Below are positions 38,482 to 47,246 of a DNA stretch of 64,000 nt, one piece after another (position 1 is the first letter of the stretch; each line of letters opens with the position of its first letter). A program made the translations under genes and the position numbers. The stretch is from positions 4,154,001 to 4,218,000 of the forward strand of contig NZ_JAMKCQ010000001.1 of the NCBI RefSeq assembly GCF_024169515.1, written 5' to 3'. Below the pieces are notes generated by a model, which worked only from the letters and a program-made list of their open reading frames with translations, was not told the origin of the DNA and made no database searches. The DNA comes from Erwinia aphidicola. GTDB taxonomy: Bacteria; Pseudomonadota; Gammaproteobacteria; Enterobacterales; Enterobacteriaceae.

Positions 38482-39176
38482 ATTATCTCCTTAAGGCGCC
38501 CCGTTGAGCTGGCAATCATGGTTTTCGCCGCCTGCTCAGCGGCATCGGCATCCTGATGGCGAATGGCATCCAGCAGAGCTTTATGCTCCTCCAGCGTACG
38601 CGGCATATTGGCTTCGTCCGGCATAAAGGTGCGGTCAAACACCGCTTTTTGCAGCTCGCCAATCGCAACGTTAAGCTGTTGCAGCACCGGGTTATGCACC
38701 GAGGCCATCACCGCTTCGTGGTAGCGAATATCCGCCTGGTTAAAGGCATCGCGATCGCGGCGGTTCGCCACCATCTCGTTCCAGGCCATCTCGATATTCG
38801 CCAGATCGCTGGAGGTGGCGCGCTCCGCCGACCAGCGCGCAATTTGCGGCTCTACCAGCACGCGCACTTCGTTCATGGCGGCGATCAGGCGCGGGTCGTC
38901 ATCATGCGCCAGCGACCAGCGCAGCACGTCGCTGTCGAGATAGTTCCACTGGTTGCGCAGGGTGACGAACGCGCCGCGATAGCGCTTCATCTCCATCAGG
39001 CGTTTCGCCATCAGTGAGCGAAACACCTCGCGAATAATATTGCGCGAGGTGGTAAAGCGTTCGCACAGCTCGGCTTCGGCAGGCAGCGCGCCGCCGGGAA
39101 CATATTTGCCCGAAACGATCTCCTCGCCCAGGGTCAGGATGATGCGTTCGGTTTTACTTAGCTGTTCTTGCGTCAT
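38478..39176 (-). CDS. dgoR: GntR-family repressor of the galactonate operon
   Basis: FadR-subfamily repressor of 232 residues, matching E. coli DgoR (229). It has a winged HTH (ALPAEAELCERFTTSRNIIREVFRSLMAKRL) and an FCD ligand domain that senses D-galactonate. The start at 39176 (MTQEQLSKTERII) is chosen by comparison with DgoR; the longer frame from 39311 would run over the operator. Two TTGTAnTACAA sites lie 50-85 bp upstream, consistent with autorepression of the whole operon. Confidence 0.93.
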   Translation of the reverse strand: MTQEQLSKTERIILTLGEEIVSGKYVPGGALPAEAELCERFTTSRNIIREVFRSLMAKRLMEMKRYRGAFVTLRNQWNYLDSDVLRWSLAHDDDPRLIAAMNEVRVLVEPQIARWSAERATSSDLANIEMAWNEMVANRRDRDAFNQADIRYHEAVMASVHNPVLQQLNVAIGELQKAVFDRTFMPDEANMPRTLEEHKALLDAIRHQDADAAEQAAKTMIASSTGRLKEIM

Positions 39177-39223
39177 GATTTTCCATTCGGTGAGCTGCAG
39201 GTCAGCGGCGGCGATTGATGAGC

Positions 39224-39261
39224 GGATTGTAGTACTAATGGGTAAAGTTGTACTACAATCC
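39224..39261. promoter_or_regulatory. twin DgoR operators
   Basis: Perfect 12-bp inverted arms GGATTGTAGTAC (39224-39235) and GTACTACAATCC (39250-39261). Each half is itself close to a GntR site: TTGTACTACAA (39248-39258, perfect palindrome) and TTGTAGTACTA (39227-39237, one mismatch). Their 21-bp offset is two helix turns. Confidence 0.75.
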
Positions 39262-39294
39262 AGATCACAAAACAGCCAATTGCTCTGGCAGACA

Positions 39295-39319
39295 CAAAAA
39301 AGGCCGGGCAAGCCCGACC
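39295..39319 (-). terminator. intrinsic terminator of the TonB receptor gene
   Basis: On the minus strand GGTCGGGC-TT-GCCCGGCC is followed by a T-run (A-run at 39295-39301). It lies about 25 bp after the receptor stop codon and may derive from a REP hairpin. Confidence 0.75.
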
Positions 39320-39343
39320 TTATGGTTAATCCTGAGCCTTACA

Positions 39344-41737
39344 TCAGAAATCGACGTTCACACCCAGCTGGAAACTACGCCCCGGCATGACGGCCAGTGA
39401 GCGGTCGTTGATATCCATCGGGGTATCCCCGGTCAGGTCGCGGCTGCTGAGGTAGTCCCAATATTTGCGATCGGTCAGGTTATAGATACCGCCGCTCAAC
39501 CTGACGTTCTTCGTCACCTTCACCCACGCGGAGAGATCCACCATGCCGTAGCCCGGCACGCGCTGGTATTCGGAAGTGGCATCGGTCAGCGCCGAGCCAC
39601 TGTTGTTGAAGCTGTTGCGGTTAGTGTTTTCCGCCCGCTTACCCTTCACAAAGGTTGCGGTGACGTTGGCGCCAAAGCGCTGCGCCGGATCGTCCCAGCC
39701 CACGCCGACCACGGCTTTCATCGGTGCCACGCTGTCGAGGTCAACATACCTGTCGCCCGCATAGCTGGATTTCGACTGCCCTTTGCTGTAGCCGAGCGCG
39801 AAAGTACTGTTCAGACCATTAACTGCGTCAAACCAGGTGCCGTAGTTGATTTTGCTGCTGACGTTGCCGCCCCAAATGTAGGCTTTATCGCGGTTTTCCG
39901 CCTGATACGTGGTGGCGATATTTGACGGCACGTTGGCAAACTTCTCCGGGTTGGTGGCGCGGCTGTAGCGGGTGTAGGCAATGAAGTTTTTATAGCTGTT
40001 ATAGAACATCGCACCGCTGAAGGTGACGCCTGGCGTTGCTTCGCCCTTTACGCCCCATTCAACGTTGTTGCTGGTTTCGGTATCGAGATCGCTATTGCCG
40101 ATCAGCGCGTACTGGCGCCCGGCCAGATAGTTGGAGCCGAGGTTCCACGAGCCGTACAGCTGGCTGGCATTCGGGAACTGCGCACCGCGCTTGTACTGCA
40201 CATAGGTCATCAGCTTTGGCGTGATGTCGTAGTTGAAGCTGATTGACGGCAGTACCTGCGTGTCGCTGTTGGTTTTGCCGTACAGCGCTTCGGCATCGGC
40301 CCCGGTCAGCACGTCGGTTCCGGCGGCGAGGTTATCAAGGTTCTGCGGTTTGGTTTCCTGGTGTGCTACGCGCACGCCGGGCACGACCGCAAAGCAGTGA
40401 CCGTCGAGATCGAACTGAATGGTGTCCTGCACGAAACCACCAAGCACCACGGTGCGGCTGTCGCCCTGGGGTTTGGTGATCTTATTGAACGAGGTCTGCG
40501 CCGGGGACTGGCTGAACGGGCGCTCCGCATCGGCCAGACGGGCATTGACTCCGGCCAGCAGATCGTGACGGCCAATGCTTTTCGCCAGCTGGGCTTCATA
40601 GCCCACCGTTGCAACGTTGTAGTCGGAGTAGACGCGCTGCAGGGATGACGCATCCAGCGGCATCAGGGTGTTGTCGTGCGCTTCGGTTTTCTGGTAGTAG
40701 ACCTTGTTACTCAAGCTGTCGACCCACGCGTTGGCCGGCGTCCACTCATCCTTCAGGCTGATGCCCCAGCGGCGGGTATTGCTCTGCTGATTGGCATCGC
40801 CCAGTACCGCCGTGCCCGCGGTGTTCCAGCTGTCGTAACGGGTGTGGTTCACCTTGTTGTAGAGATCGACGGTGGCAATCAGCTTGTGCTCGTCGTTGGG
40901 CTGCCAGATGCCGGAGGCGAGAAACGCATCGGAGTGCCAGTTCGCCGGGTAAGCATCCAGCTCGCCGCTGTTGTTGCGCGTCTCCTGCCCGTCGCGACGA
41001 CTGTAAGCCACCAGCCCGCGCAGGGTTTCATCGCCCATCGCGGCGGTAATGCCGTTATGCCAGCTGCGGTTGGAGGAGTCGTAATCGCTCTGGTAGCCAA
41101 AGTAGGTCGGTTTTGACGGCGCAAGGTAGTCATCGGCAGATTTCGGCTGGAAGGAGACGGAGCCGCCGAGCGCGTTATTGCTGCGCGCCGTAGAGGTTGC
41201 GCCGACTTCGATGTCGACCTGGCCGTAAAGATAGGGGTCCACGTAGTCGCGACCGATACCGAAGGTATTTACCCCGGCGCGGCTGGCGTAGCTGCGCCCG
41301 GTCGCGTCCGGCTGCGGGATGCCGTCAACGTCCATCGCGATGCGGTTGCCTTCCAGACCACGGATGTTGTAGCCGGTATAGCCGCTACGGTCGAAGCCGC
41401 TTTTACCGCTGGTGGATCCGCCGCTGCTGCCGACCGCGCCGATCAGCGTTTCATAACGCATGATGGTGCCGAAGTCGTTGCCGCCGCGCTGCTGCATCTC
41501 CGCCGCGCTGAGCGTGATTTTACTGCCGGCGACGTTTTTCACCGCCGGCGACAAAACGGTCATCTCCGCATCATCTTTCGGCCTGGCGGCAGCGGACGGT
41601 TTCTGGCTGCTGGCGTTCTGTGCTGTTTGTGCGGTCTCGTCACCCTGCTGCGCCGCGCTGCTGACGGTGGCGGTGAGTAAAGTTCCCATGACGAGCGATG
41701 TCTGCAGTAGCCCCTGGCGGGACGAAAATTTGAGCAT
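39344..41737 (-). CDS. TonB-dependent haem/haemoglobin-type outer-membrane receptor
   Basis: A 797-residue TonB-dependent receptor of the haemoglobin/transferrin/lactoferrin group. It has a signal peptide (to about AVSSAA, residue 29), a likely TonB box region (DAEMTVLSPA, ~56-66), a plug with YTGYNIRGLEGNRIAMDVDGIPQPDATGR split around residue 118-146, a 22-strand barrel, and the terminal aromatic PGRSFQLGVNVDF. A Fur box upstream indicates iron repression. No haem degradation or ABC transport genes accompany it, so it is an orphan receptor; siderophore binding is an alternative. Confidence 0.88.
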   Translation of the reverse strand: MLKFSSRQGLLQTSLVMGTLLTATVSSAAQQGDETAQTAQNASSQKPSAAARPKDDAEMTVLSPAVKNVAGSKITLSAAEMQQRGGNDFGTIMRYETLIGAVGSSGGSTSGKSGFDRSGYTGYNIRGLEGNRIAMDVDGIPQPDATGRSYASRAGVNTFGIGRDYVDPYLYGQVDIEVGATSTARSNNALGGSVSFQPKSADDYLAPSKPTYFGYQSDYDSSNRSWHNGITAAMGDETLRGLVAYSRRDGQETRNNSGELDAYPANWHSDAFLASGIWQPNDEHKLIATVDLYNKVNHTRYDSWNTAGTAVLGDANQQSNTRRWGISLKDEWTPANAWVDSLSNKVYYQKTEAHDNTLMPLDASSLQRVYSDYNVATVGYEAQLAKSIGRHDLLAGVNARLADAERPFSQSPAQTSFNKITKPQGDSRTVVLGGFVQDTIQFDLDGHCFAVVPGVRVAHQETKPQNLDNLAAGTDVLTGADAEALYGKTNSDTQVLPSISFNYDITPKLMTYVQYKRGAQFPNASQLYGSWNLGSNYLAGRQYALIGNSDLDTETSNNVEWGVKGEATPGVTFSGAMFYNSYKNFIAYTRYSRATNPEKFANVPSNIATTYQAENRDKAYIWGGNVSSKINYGTWFDAVNGLNSTFALGYSKGQSKSSYAGDRYVDLDSVAPMKAVVGVGWDDPAQRFGANVTATFVKGKRAENTNRNSFNNSGSALTDATSEYQRVPGYGMVDLSAWVKVTKNVRLSGGIYNLTDRKYWDYLSSRDLTGDTPMDINDRSLAVMPGRSFQLGVNVDF

Positions 41738-41862
41738 GATAAATACCTGATTTAATTATTGGTATTTGCTCAACAGTGCTTTCCGGTGAAACAGGTAATG
41801 GCCCCGAAAATGCGATGCGCGGGGCAAGTCGTTCTTTATAATTTGCGACATCATATACAGAC

Positions 41863-41875
41863 GATAATAATTATC
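41863..41875. promoter_or_regulatory. Fur box
   Basis: GATAATAATTATC is a perfect palindrome made of the NATWAT-type hexamers of the Fur consensus, followed by further AT-rich half-sites. It is about 125 bp before the receptor start codon. Confidence 0.7.
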
Positions 41876-41940
41876 AATACACTAATTGAATAATTTACAT
41901 TAACCTGCGGAACTTTCTGCTAATGCCACCCTCATGGCAT

Positions 41941-41971
41941 AAAAAAACCGCTGTTCCTTGCGGCGCAGCGG
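41941..41971 (-). terminator. intrinsic terminator of the GNAT gene
   Basis: Minus-strand stem CCGCTG...CAGCGG (41966-41971 and 41948-41953) followed by seven T, 22 bp after the acetyltransferase stop codon. Confidence 0.75.
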
Positions 41972-41992
41972 CTTTTGCGTGACTCAGTCCCC

Positions 41993-42472
41993 TCAGGATT
42001 CAGCGAAATCCGTCAGCACCTTGCCCTCCATGCGGTAGCGCACCCACTCATCCTGCGGCGCGGCGCCAAGGCTTTTATAGAAGTCGATGGCAGGCTGGTT
42101 CCAGTCGAGCACGCTCCACTCCAGGCGGCCACAGTTGCGCGCGACCGCCAGCTGAGCGATATGGCGCAGCAGAGTTTTACCAGCTTTATGGCCGCGAAAA
42201 CGCGGGGAGACGTAGAGATCTTCAAGATAAATACCGTTTTTGCCCAGCCAGGTAGAGTAGCTGGTAAAGAACACCGCGTAGCCCGCCGCCTCACCGTCGA
42301 TTTCGCAGATCAGCGCTTCGGATTTGCTATCCGCAGCAAACAGCGACTCTTCGATGTCCTGCTGGCTGGCAACCACTTCATGTAGCGCTTTCTCATATTC
42401 GGCCAGCTCGGCGATCATCGCGAGGATCAGTTTAGCGTCCGGGCGTGCGGCGCGGCGGATAACGATATTCAT
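41993..42472 (-). CDS. GNAT-family N-acetyltransferase
   Basis: A 159-residue acetyltransferase. The acetyl-CoA-binding motif A region reads LEDLYVSPRFRGHKAGKTLLRHIAQLA, followed by RLEWSVLDWNQPAIDFYKSLGA, the pattern of the diamine/spermidine-type acetyltransferase group. Which amine it modifies is unknown. It stands alone between the TonB receptor and a flavin monooxygenase gene. Confidence 0.85.
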   Translation of the reverse strand: MNIVIRRAARPDAKLILAMIAELAEYEKALHEVVASQQDIEESLFAADSKSEALICEIDGEAAGYAVFFTSYSTWLGKNGIYLEDLYVSPRFRGHKAGKTLLRHIAQLAVARNCGRLEWSVLDWNQPAIDFYKSLGAAPQDEWVRYRMEGKVLTDFAES

Positions 42473-42559
42473 ACTATTTCCCTGAGGTTAAGGCGTGGTT
42501 AGCGCTTAGCATAACTGCTAAGCGCGGGTGAATGAAGGGAAAGCTTATGCCGCTATGCG

Positions 42560-43882
42560 TCACGCAGCGTGATGAGTATGAGTTATGCGCTGCTCGTGCC
42601 TGCCAATCCCCAACCGTTCGCGCAGCGTGCGGCTGTCGTCCTGGTGCCAGTATCCACGCGCTTCAAGGATCGGCAGTACGTAGCGCACCACATCCTCCAG
42701 CGCTTCGTTCAGCACCGGGCCGCAGATGATAAACCCGCTGGCGCCACCCTGCTCAACCCAGCGGATAAAGGTGTCGGCCACCTGCTCTGGCGTGCCGAAA
42801 AACTCGCCTTTCGGCAGCGTGGTGCGCAGGGCAACCTCACGCAGCGTTAACTTTTCTTCTGCCGCCAGTCGTTTGATCTGATCGGTAGTGGAACGGAAGC
42901 TGTTCTCGCCCAGGCTACCCAGCTGCGGGAAAGGCGCGTCCGGGTCATACTGGCTGAAGTCGTGATGGTCGAAGAAGCGGCCAAGGTAGTTCAGCGCCTG
43001 CTCCAGCGTCAGCAGGGAGAGCAGGTACTGATATTTCTCTTCGGCCTCCTGTTGCGTGGCGCCAATAATCGGGCTGATGCCGGGGAAGATCCCCACCGCT
43101 TCACGCCCCTGCTGCGCCACCTGTTCGCGCAGGCTGGCAGCGTAGCCTTCGGCTTCCTCCAGCGTGCGCGCGTTGGTAAACACCGCGTCAGCCGTCGCCG
43201 CCGCCAGGCGAATACCGGACTCAGAGGCGCCCGCCTGGAAGATCACCGGCTGCCCCTGTGGGGAGCGCTGAATATTGAGCGGCCCCTCGACCGAGAAGTG
43301 ATCGCCCTGATGATTCAGCTTGTGCAGCTTGCTGGCGTCAAAAAACTCGCCGCTCTGCTTATCACGAATAAAGGCGTCCTCTTCCCAACTGTTCCACAGC
43401 CCCTGCACTACCTCGATATATTCGCGCGCTATCTGATAACGCTGGCCGTGCTCCGGATGTGTTTTACCAAAGTTGCGCGCCGAGCCTTCGAGCGGCGAGG
43501 TCACCACGTTCCAGCCTGCGCGCCCGTGGCTGAGCAGGTCGAGCGTTGCCAGCTGGCGCGCGACGGTAAACGGATCGCTGTAGGAGGTGGAGATGGTTCC
43601 GGCCAGCCCGATGCGCTCGGTCACCGAGGCCAGCGATGAGAGCAGCGCCACCGGCTCGAAACGGTTGAGGAAATGCGGCAGGGATTTTTCATTGATGTGC
43701 AGCCCGTCGGCAACAAACAGGAAATCCAGCCCGGCATCTTCCGCCTGGCGTGCCAGCTGGTGATACCAGTTAACGTTGACGCTGGCATCCGCCGGGACGC
43801 GATGATGGCGCCACGCATTCATAAAACCACCCGCGCCCTGCAGCATCAGACCAAGTTTGATCCGTTGTGGATTCTGGCTCAT
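42560..43882 (-). CDS. NtaA/SnaA/DszA-family FMN-dependent monooxygenase
   Basis: Luciferase-like monooxygenase of 440 residues that needs reduced FMN from a partner reductase. Characteristic stretches are KLGLMLQGAGGFMNAWRH, FLFVADGLHI, GTISTSYSDPFTVARQLATLDLLSHGRAGWNVVTS (split) and VIFQAGASESG. Members desulfurise or oxidise sulfur- and nitrogen-containing organic compounds; the substrate here is not determinable. With ssuD this is the second such enzyme in the window. It is divergent from the bestrophin gene. Confidence 0.87.
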   Translation of the reverse strand: MSQNPQRIKLGLMLQGAGGFMNAWRHHRVPADASVNVNWYHQLARQAEDAGLDFLFVADGLHINEKSLPHFLNRFEPVALLSSLASVTERIGLAGTISTSYSDPFTVARQLATLDLLSHGRAGWNVVTSPLEGSARNFGKTHPEHGQRYQIAREYIEVVQGLWNSWEEDAFIRDKQSGEFFDASKLHKLNHQGDHFSVEGPLNIQRSPQGQPVIFQAGASESGIRLAAATADAVFTNARTLEEAEGYAASLREQVAQQGREAVGIFPGISPIIGATQQEAEEKYQYLLSLLTLEQALNYLGRFFDHHDFSQYDPDAPFPQLGSLGENSFRSTTDQIKRLAAEEKLTLREVALRTTLPKGEFFGTPEQVADTFIRWVEQGGASGFIICGPVLNEALEDVVRYVLPILEARGYWHQDDSRTLRERLGIGRHEQRITHTHHAA

Positions 43883-43960
43883 TTCACTACTCCCTCGTCA
43901 TAAGATATGACGCCAGATTTTCATAAATCTGCCACGGAATTAAATATCAATATCCCCTTT

Positions 43961-43980
43961 GTAATGCCGCATTACGGCAT
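43961..43980. promoter_or_regulatory. overlapping palindromes in a divergent control region
   Basis: GTAATG-CCG-CATTAC (43961-43975) overlaps ATGCCG-CATTA-CGGCAT (43964-43980). They lie about 80 bp before the flavin monooxygenase start and could be a regulator site for it. Confidence 0.35.
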
Positions 43981-44082
43981 ACTGCCAGGCGGTGAGGGTT
44001 TTACCCGCACCAGCAGCGGAGTATGATGTCGCGCTTTGGTTAATAAGATGTTCTCTTTTGCTGACTTCAGGATCCTGCCGCC

Positions 44083-45000
44083 ATGATTGTTCGCCCGCAT
44101 CAGCACTGGTTTCCGCGCCTGTTCTCATGGCACGGCGCGGTGCTGCAAAAAATTCTGTTTCGCCTGAGCCTCAATCTGATGATGGCGATATTCGCGGTGA
44201 TCTGCTTTCAGTGGTATGAAACGCTGGGGGTGAAGCTGACCACCGCGCCGTTCAGCCTGCTGGGCGTGGCGATTGCTATCTTTCTTGGCTTTCGCAACAG
44301 CGCCAGCTATGCGCGCTTTGTTGAAGCGCGAACCCTCTGGGGGTCGCTGCTGATTACCCAGCGTTCGCTGCTGCGCCAGGCGAAAGGCGCGCTGCGCAGC
44401 GACCCGGCGGCAGTGAGCGAATTCAGCGCGCTGCTGAAGGCCTTTAGCTGGAGCCTGAAGCATCAGCTGCGCAGCACCGATGCCAGCGATGATATCCGCC
44501 GCCTGGCCCCGGAAAAGTGGCGGGAAGAGGTGCTGGCCAGCCCGTTCAGGACCGGCCGCCTGCTGTTGTGCATGGGCGCGTGGCTGGCGGATCAGCGCGA
44601 AAAAGGGCTGATTAGCGACCTGCTGTATAACGGCATGGATAATAATCTGAATGAGCTGTCGCATATTCTGGGCGGCTGCGAGCGCATCAGCACCACGCCG
44701 ATCCCGTTTGCCTACAGCCTGATTGTGCATCGCACGGTGTACCTGTTCTGCACCCTACTGCCGTTCGCGCTGGTGGCAGACCTGCACTATATGACGCCGC
44801 TGGTCTCGGTGTTTATCTCTTATACCTTTTTGTCGCTGGAATCGCTGGCGGAAGAGCTGGAAGACCCCTTTGGCACCTCCGCTAACGACCTGCCGCTGAA
44901 TGCCATCTGTAACCACATCGAACGCACCCTGTGCGAGATGGATAATCAGCACCCGCTGCCGGAGAAGCTGCTGCCGGACGCGCGTTATAATTTGATGTGA
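44083..45000 (+). CDS. yneE: bestrophin-family channel, YneE-like
   Basis: A 305-residue inner-membrane protein of the bestrophin (RFP-TM) family with four hydrophobic regions, very similar to E. coli YneE (304 residues). It begins MIVRPHQHWFPRLFSWHG, has the family stretch FLGFRNSASYARFVEAR, and RTVYLFCTLLPFALV-DLHYMTPLVSV. Bacterial bestrophins form pentameric ion channels; a Klebsiella relative conducts cations. Its role in the cell is not known. The gene stands alone and is followed by a REP cluster. Confidence 0.92.
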   Translation: MIVRPHQHWFPRLFSWHGAVLQKILFRLSLNLMMAIFAVICFQWYETLGVKLTTAPFSLLGVAIAIFLGFRNSASYARFVEARTLWGSLLITQRSLLRQAKGALRSDPAAVSEFSALLKAFSWSLKHQLRSTDASDDIRRLAPEKWREEVLASPFRTGRLLLCMGAWLADQREKGLISDLLYNGMDNNLNELSHILGGCERISTTPIPFAYSLIVHRTVYLFCTLLPFALVADLHYMTPLVSVFISYTFLSLESLAEELEDPFGTSANDLPLNAICNHIERTLCEMDNQHPLPEKLLPDARYNLM

Positions 45001-45027
45001 TTGGATTGCTGTTGCGATAACAGTTTA

Positions 45028-45052
45028 GGGCCGACCGCGGTTTGGTCGACCC
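45028..45052. repeat. REP-type hairpin
   Basis: GGGCCGACC and GGTCGACCC pair with one G:T. It lies 28 bp after the bestrophin stop codon. Confidence 0.6.
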
Positions 45053-45183
45053 GAATGACATCCCCGTTTCATAAATTTACGCGCCATTATCGATTTCTCA
45101 GTGCTCATCAAGAAAAGCGTTAGCTGCACAAGTGTGCCAGGGGTCAGGCTGATTACATATATGCTCTCACCCGCCTGTAAAAA

Positions 45184-45213
45184 GGCCGACCGGAAAAGAA
45201 GGTCGGCCACTAC
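45184..45213. repeat. REP-type hairpin ending in CTAC
   Basis: Arms GGCCGACC and GGTCGGCC with a 9-base loop; CTAC follows one base later. Confidence 0.65.
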
Positions 45214-45311
45214 GCGTGACGGGCTACGCTTGTCGGCAGCGCGATGACGTTGGATTTTTAGAGGCACTAACGGATGCTGGCAATCAGGACTAGCCGGATT
45301 ACCCGGCCGAT

Positions 45312-45335
45312 GTAGGGGTCGGGCATGCCCGACCC
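45312..45335. repeat. REP-type hairpin starting with GTAG
   Basis: GTAG then perfect arms GGGTCGGGC and GCCCGACCC around AT. This is the cleanest example of the family in the window. Confidence 0.75.
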
Positions 45336-45390
45336 GCTGGGAGGGCTCCAGCCTAAAGGGATCTAACGACGGCGAGCCCTGAAATCATCC

Positions 45391-45948
45391 TTACTCCCCG
45401 AGAATGCTGTTCACCGCGGCGGCATGGCCGGTTTTGTCGCTGGCGCCGGAAAGCACCTGGATAACCACAAACTTGTTATCGGCGGTGGAGAGCAGCGTCG
45501 CCTGCTGCACGCCCTTACCATCCATCTTGTCGGTGGCTTCAATGTGATAAACGTCCAGCCCTTTGACCTTCTCGGTCTTCTCGCTGATCACCTTATAATC
45601 CGGCGATGCCTGCTTCTGTTTATCCTTAATCGACTTCATACCGTTGAGGAAGTCCGCATCGGTGCCGCCCCGCGCCACAACGGGCACGTTGTCCTCACCG
45701 AGGATAATCACGCGCTTTTCCGCCTGGCTGACGTACATCTTGCCCGGTGCGCCACCCGGCATTGGCTGCTGCTGATAACCTTTCAGGTCAAAAGTTAAGT
45801 CGCCGTTCAACAGCGAGACTTTCTGCGTGGCGGGTGCCGCTGCCGCAGGAGTAGTGACTTCCGCTGCGCCTGCCGCTGTCGCCGTTCCTGCCAGAGCCAG
45901 CACCAGAGATAATGAACCTGCTAATTTAGATAATTTAATAGATTTCAT
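45391..45948 (-). CDS. DcrB-like exported protein
   Basis: A 185-residue secreted protein with a Sec signal (to about ATAAGAAE, residue 26-29), an Ala/Pro-rich linker, and a domain resembling E. coli DcrB (VSLLNGDLTFDLKGY... KRVIILGEDNVPV... LLSTADNKFVVIQVLSG). DcrB is a periplasmic/inner-membrane protein needed by some phages and linked to lipoprotein maturation; E. coli DcrB is a lipoprotein, whereas this one lacks a lipobox cysteine. It may therefore be a divergent paralogue. It is a single gene. Confidence 0.65.
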   Translation of the reverse strand: MKSIKLSKLAGSLSLVLALAGTATAAGAAEVTTPAAAAPATQKVSLLNGDLTFDLKGYQQQPMPGGAPGKMYVSQAEKRVIILGEDNVPVVARGGTDADFLNGMKSIKDKQKQASPDYKVISEKTEKVKGLDVYHIEATDKMDGKGVQQATLLSTADNKFVVIQVLSGASDKTGHAAAVNSILGE

Positions 45949-46063
45949 TCGAGCATCCTTCTTCTGAATTGGCTTTCAGTATAGTGAGCCGCTCAAGCCC
46001 CCTGCCATGAGAAAGTTCCTTAACTGCCGAAAACGATAATGATTAATAAGGATATTTGGCCAG

Positions 46064-47017
46064 TCACTCTATTGCAGCCAAACCAAAGCCCTGCTTGCCA
46101 TTACGCTTTACGTTGTACATCGCTTCATCGGCGCGCATCAGCGCCGCGCCAAAACCATCAGATTCCTTCACCTCAGCAATACCGACCGATGCGCCAATCT
46201 GCGCCAGGCCGTTATCGAGCTCGAACGGCGTCAGCGCCGCATCCAGCACGGCCTGCGCCGCAATGCGTACTTTGGGATAACCGATCAGGTAAGGCAGCAG
46301 CAGCACAAACTCATCGCCGCCGATCCGGCTAATCACCACGGCGGGCGGCACCGCGTCACGCATACGCTGGCTGAGCTGGATCAGCACCTCATCACCGCTG
46401 CGATGGCCAAGCGTGTCATTAACGTGCTTAAAGTTGTCGAGGTCGATGTAAGCCAGGCACAGCGGACCCTGCTTTTTCATCTGGCTGAAAAGGTGTTGCA
46501 GCGCGTGGCGATTGGTGAGACCGGTTAGCGGATCGTGATGCGCCAGCGCCGAGAGCTGGGCTTCGTACTGCTTCTCTTTAGTCATATCAATATGAGTGCC
46601 GGTCACCTTCAGCGCGTTACCCTGCTCGTCCCATTCGCTGACGCGCCCTCGGTCCAGCACCCAGGTGATCTTACCGTTCTTGGCGATCATCCGGTGCAGC
46701 GCCTCATAGTAGGGTGCGCGCCCCTCGATATGGTCATAAAACGCCTTCAGCACCTCCTGCGCATCCTCCGGGTGCAGATGTTCGCGCCACACGGCAAATT
46801 GCGCACTCAGCTCCTTCGGCTGGAAGCCGAGCATCGACCCCCAGCGACGGTTGAAGATCACCAGCTTGCCGCTGGGAATATCCAGCTGCCACAGACAGAG
46901 GCCGGTACCATCCAGCGCCGCATTCAGCTTATGGCGGGCGTCATGAGCAATACGCTTCAGGCGCGCATTATGTTTTTTCAGGTTGTGGATTTGCTGGTAG
47001 AGCGCTTCGTCAGACAT
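46064..47017 (-). CDS. PAS-GGDEF diguanylate cyclase, cytosolic
   Basis: A 317-residue sensor cyclase that should make c-di-GMP. A short coiled-coil start (~1-30) is followed by a PAS domain with PAC tail (~30-150; WQLDIPSGKLVIFNRRW...GTHIDMTKEKQYEAQ) and a GGDEF domain with an intact active site (GGDEF at 233-237; DLDNFKHVNDTLGH for metal). The RxxD inhibitory site that normally lies five residues before GGDEF is absent (the region reads PPAVVISRI), so product feedback is unlikely. No membrane segment. The PAS ligand is unknown. Confidence 0.9.
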   Translation of the reverse strand: MSDEALYQQIHNLKKHNARLKRIAHDARHKLNAALDGTGLCLWQLDIPSGKLVIFNRRWGSMLGFQPKELSAQFAVWREHLHPEDAQEVLKAFYDHIEGRAPYYEALHRMIAKNGKITWVLDRGRVSEWDEQGNALKVTGTHIDMTKEKQYEAQLSALAHHDPLTGLTNRHALQHLFSQMKKQGPLCLAYIDLDNFKHVNDTLGHRSGDEVLIQLSQRMRDAVPPAVVISRIGGDEFVLLLPYLIGYPKVRIAAQAVLDAALTPFELDNGLAQIGASVGIAEVKESDGFGAALMRADEAMYNVKRNGKQGFGLAAIE

Positions 47018-47203
47018 GGTTCACGCAAAAAGGGAAAATAAGGGCTATTTTGCCTGCGCGGATTTTTCTGTAAATGACTGAATTGAAAAGCCGATCTTTG
47101 GTGGGGAATTTCAGGGTAAGAAGCGTTTTTGGCGGTATAGCAGGGCAATATCAGCTGGGAGCGCTGTTTTACCGGGTTGGATGCTCAGGATCGGTTAATA
47201 GCT

Positions 47204-47227
47204 GGCGGCGCGATGCCCTGCGCCGCC
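47204..47227. other. strong hairpin after fabV
   Basis: Arms GGCGGCGC and GCGCCGCC with an 8-base loop, 20 bp beyond the fabV stop codon. No T-run follows on the minus strand, so it may protect the 3' end rather than terminate. Confidence 0.45.
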
Positions 47228-47246
47228 GGGCTTAACGTGGTCAGAA

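Larger units (their letters stand above)
45001..45390. other. gene-free stretch with three REP hairpins
   Basis: Between the convergent bestrophin and DcrB-like genes. It holds REP hairpins at 45028-45052, 45184-45213 and 45312-45335. An open frame at 45025-45267 (minus) runs through two of them and is not a credible gene. Confidence 0.6.

Noticed and set aside
45025..45267. 80-codon minus-strand gene
   Set aside because: It runs through two REP hairpins and has no family-like sequence.
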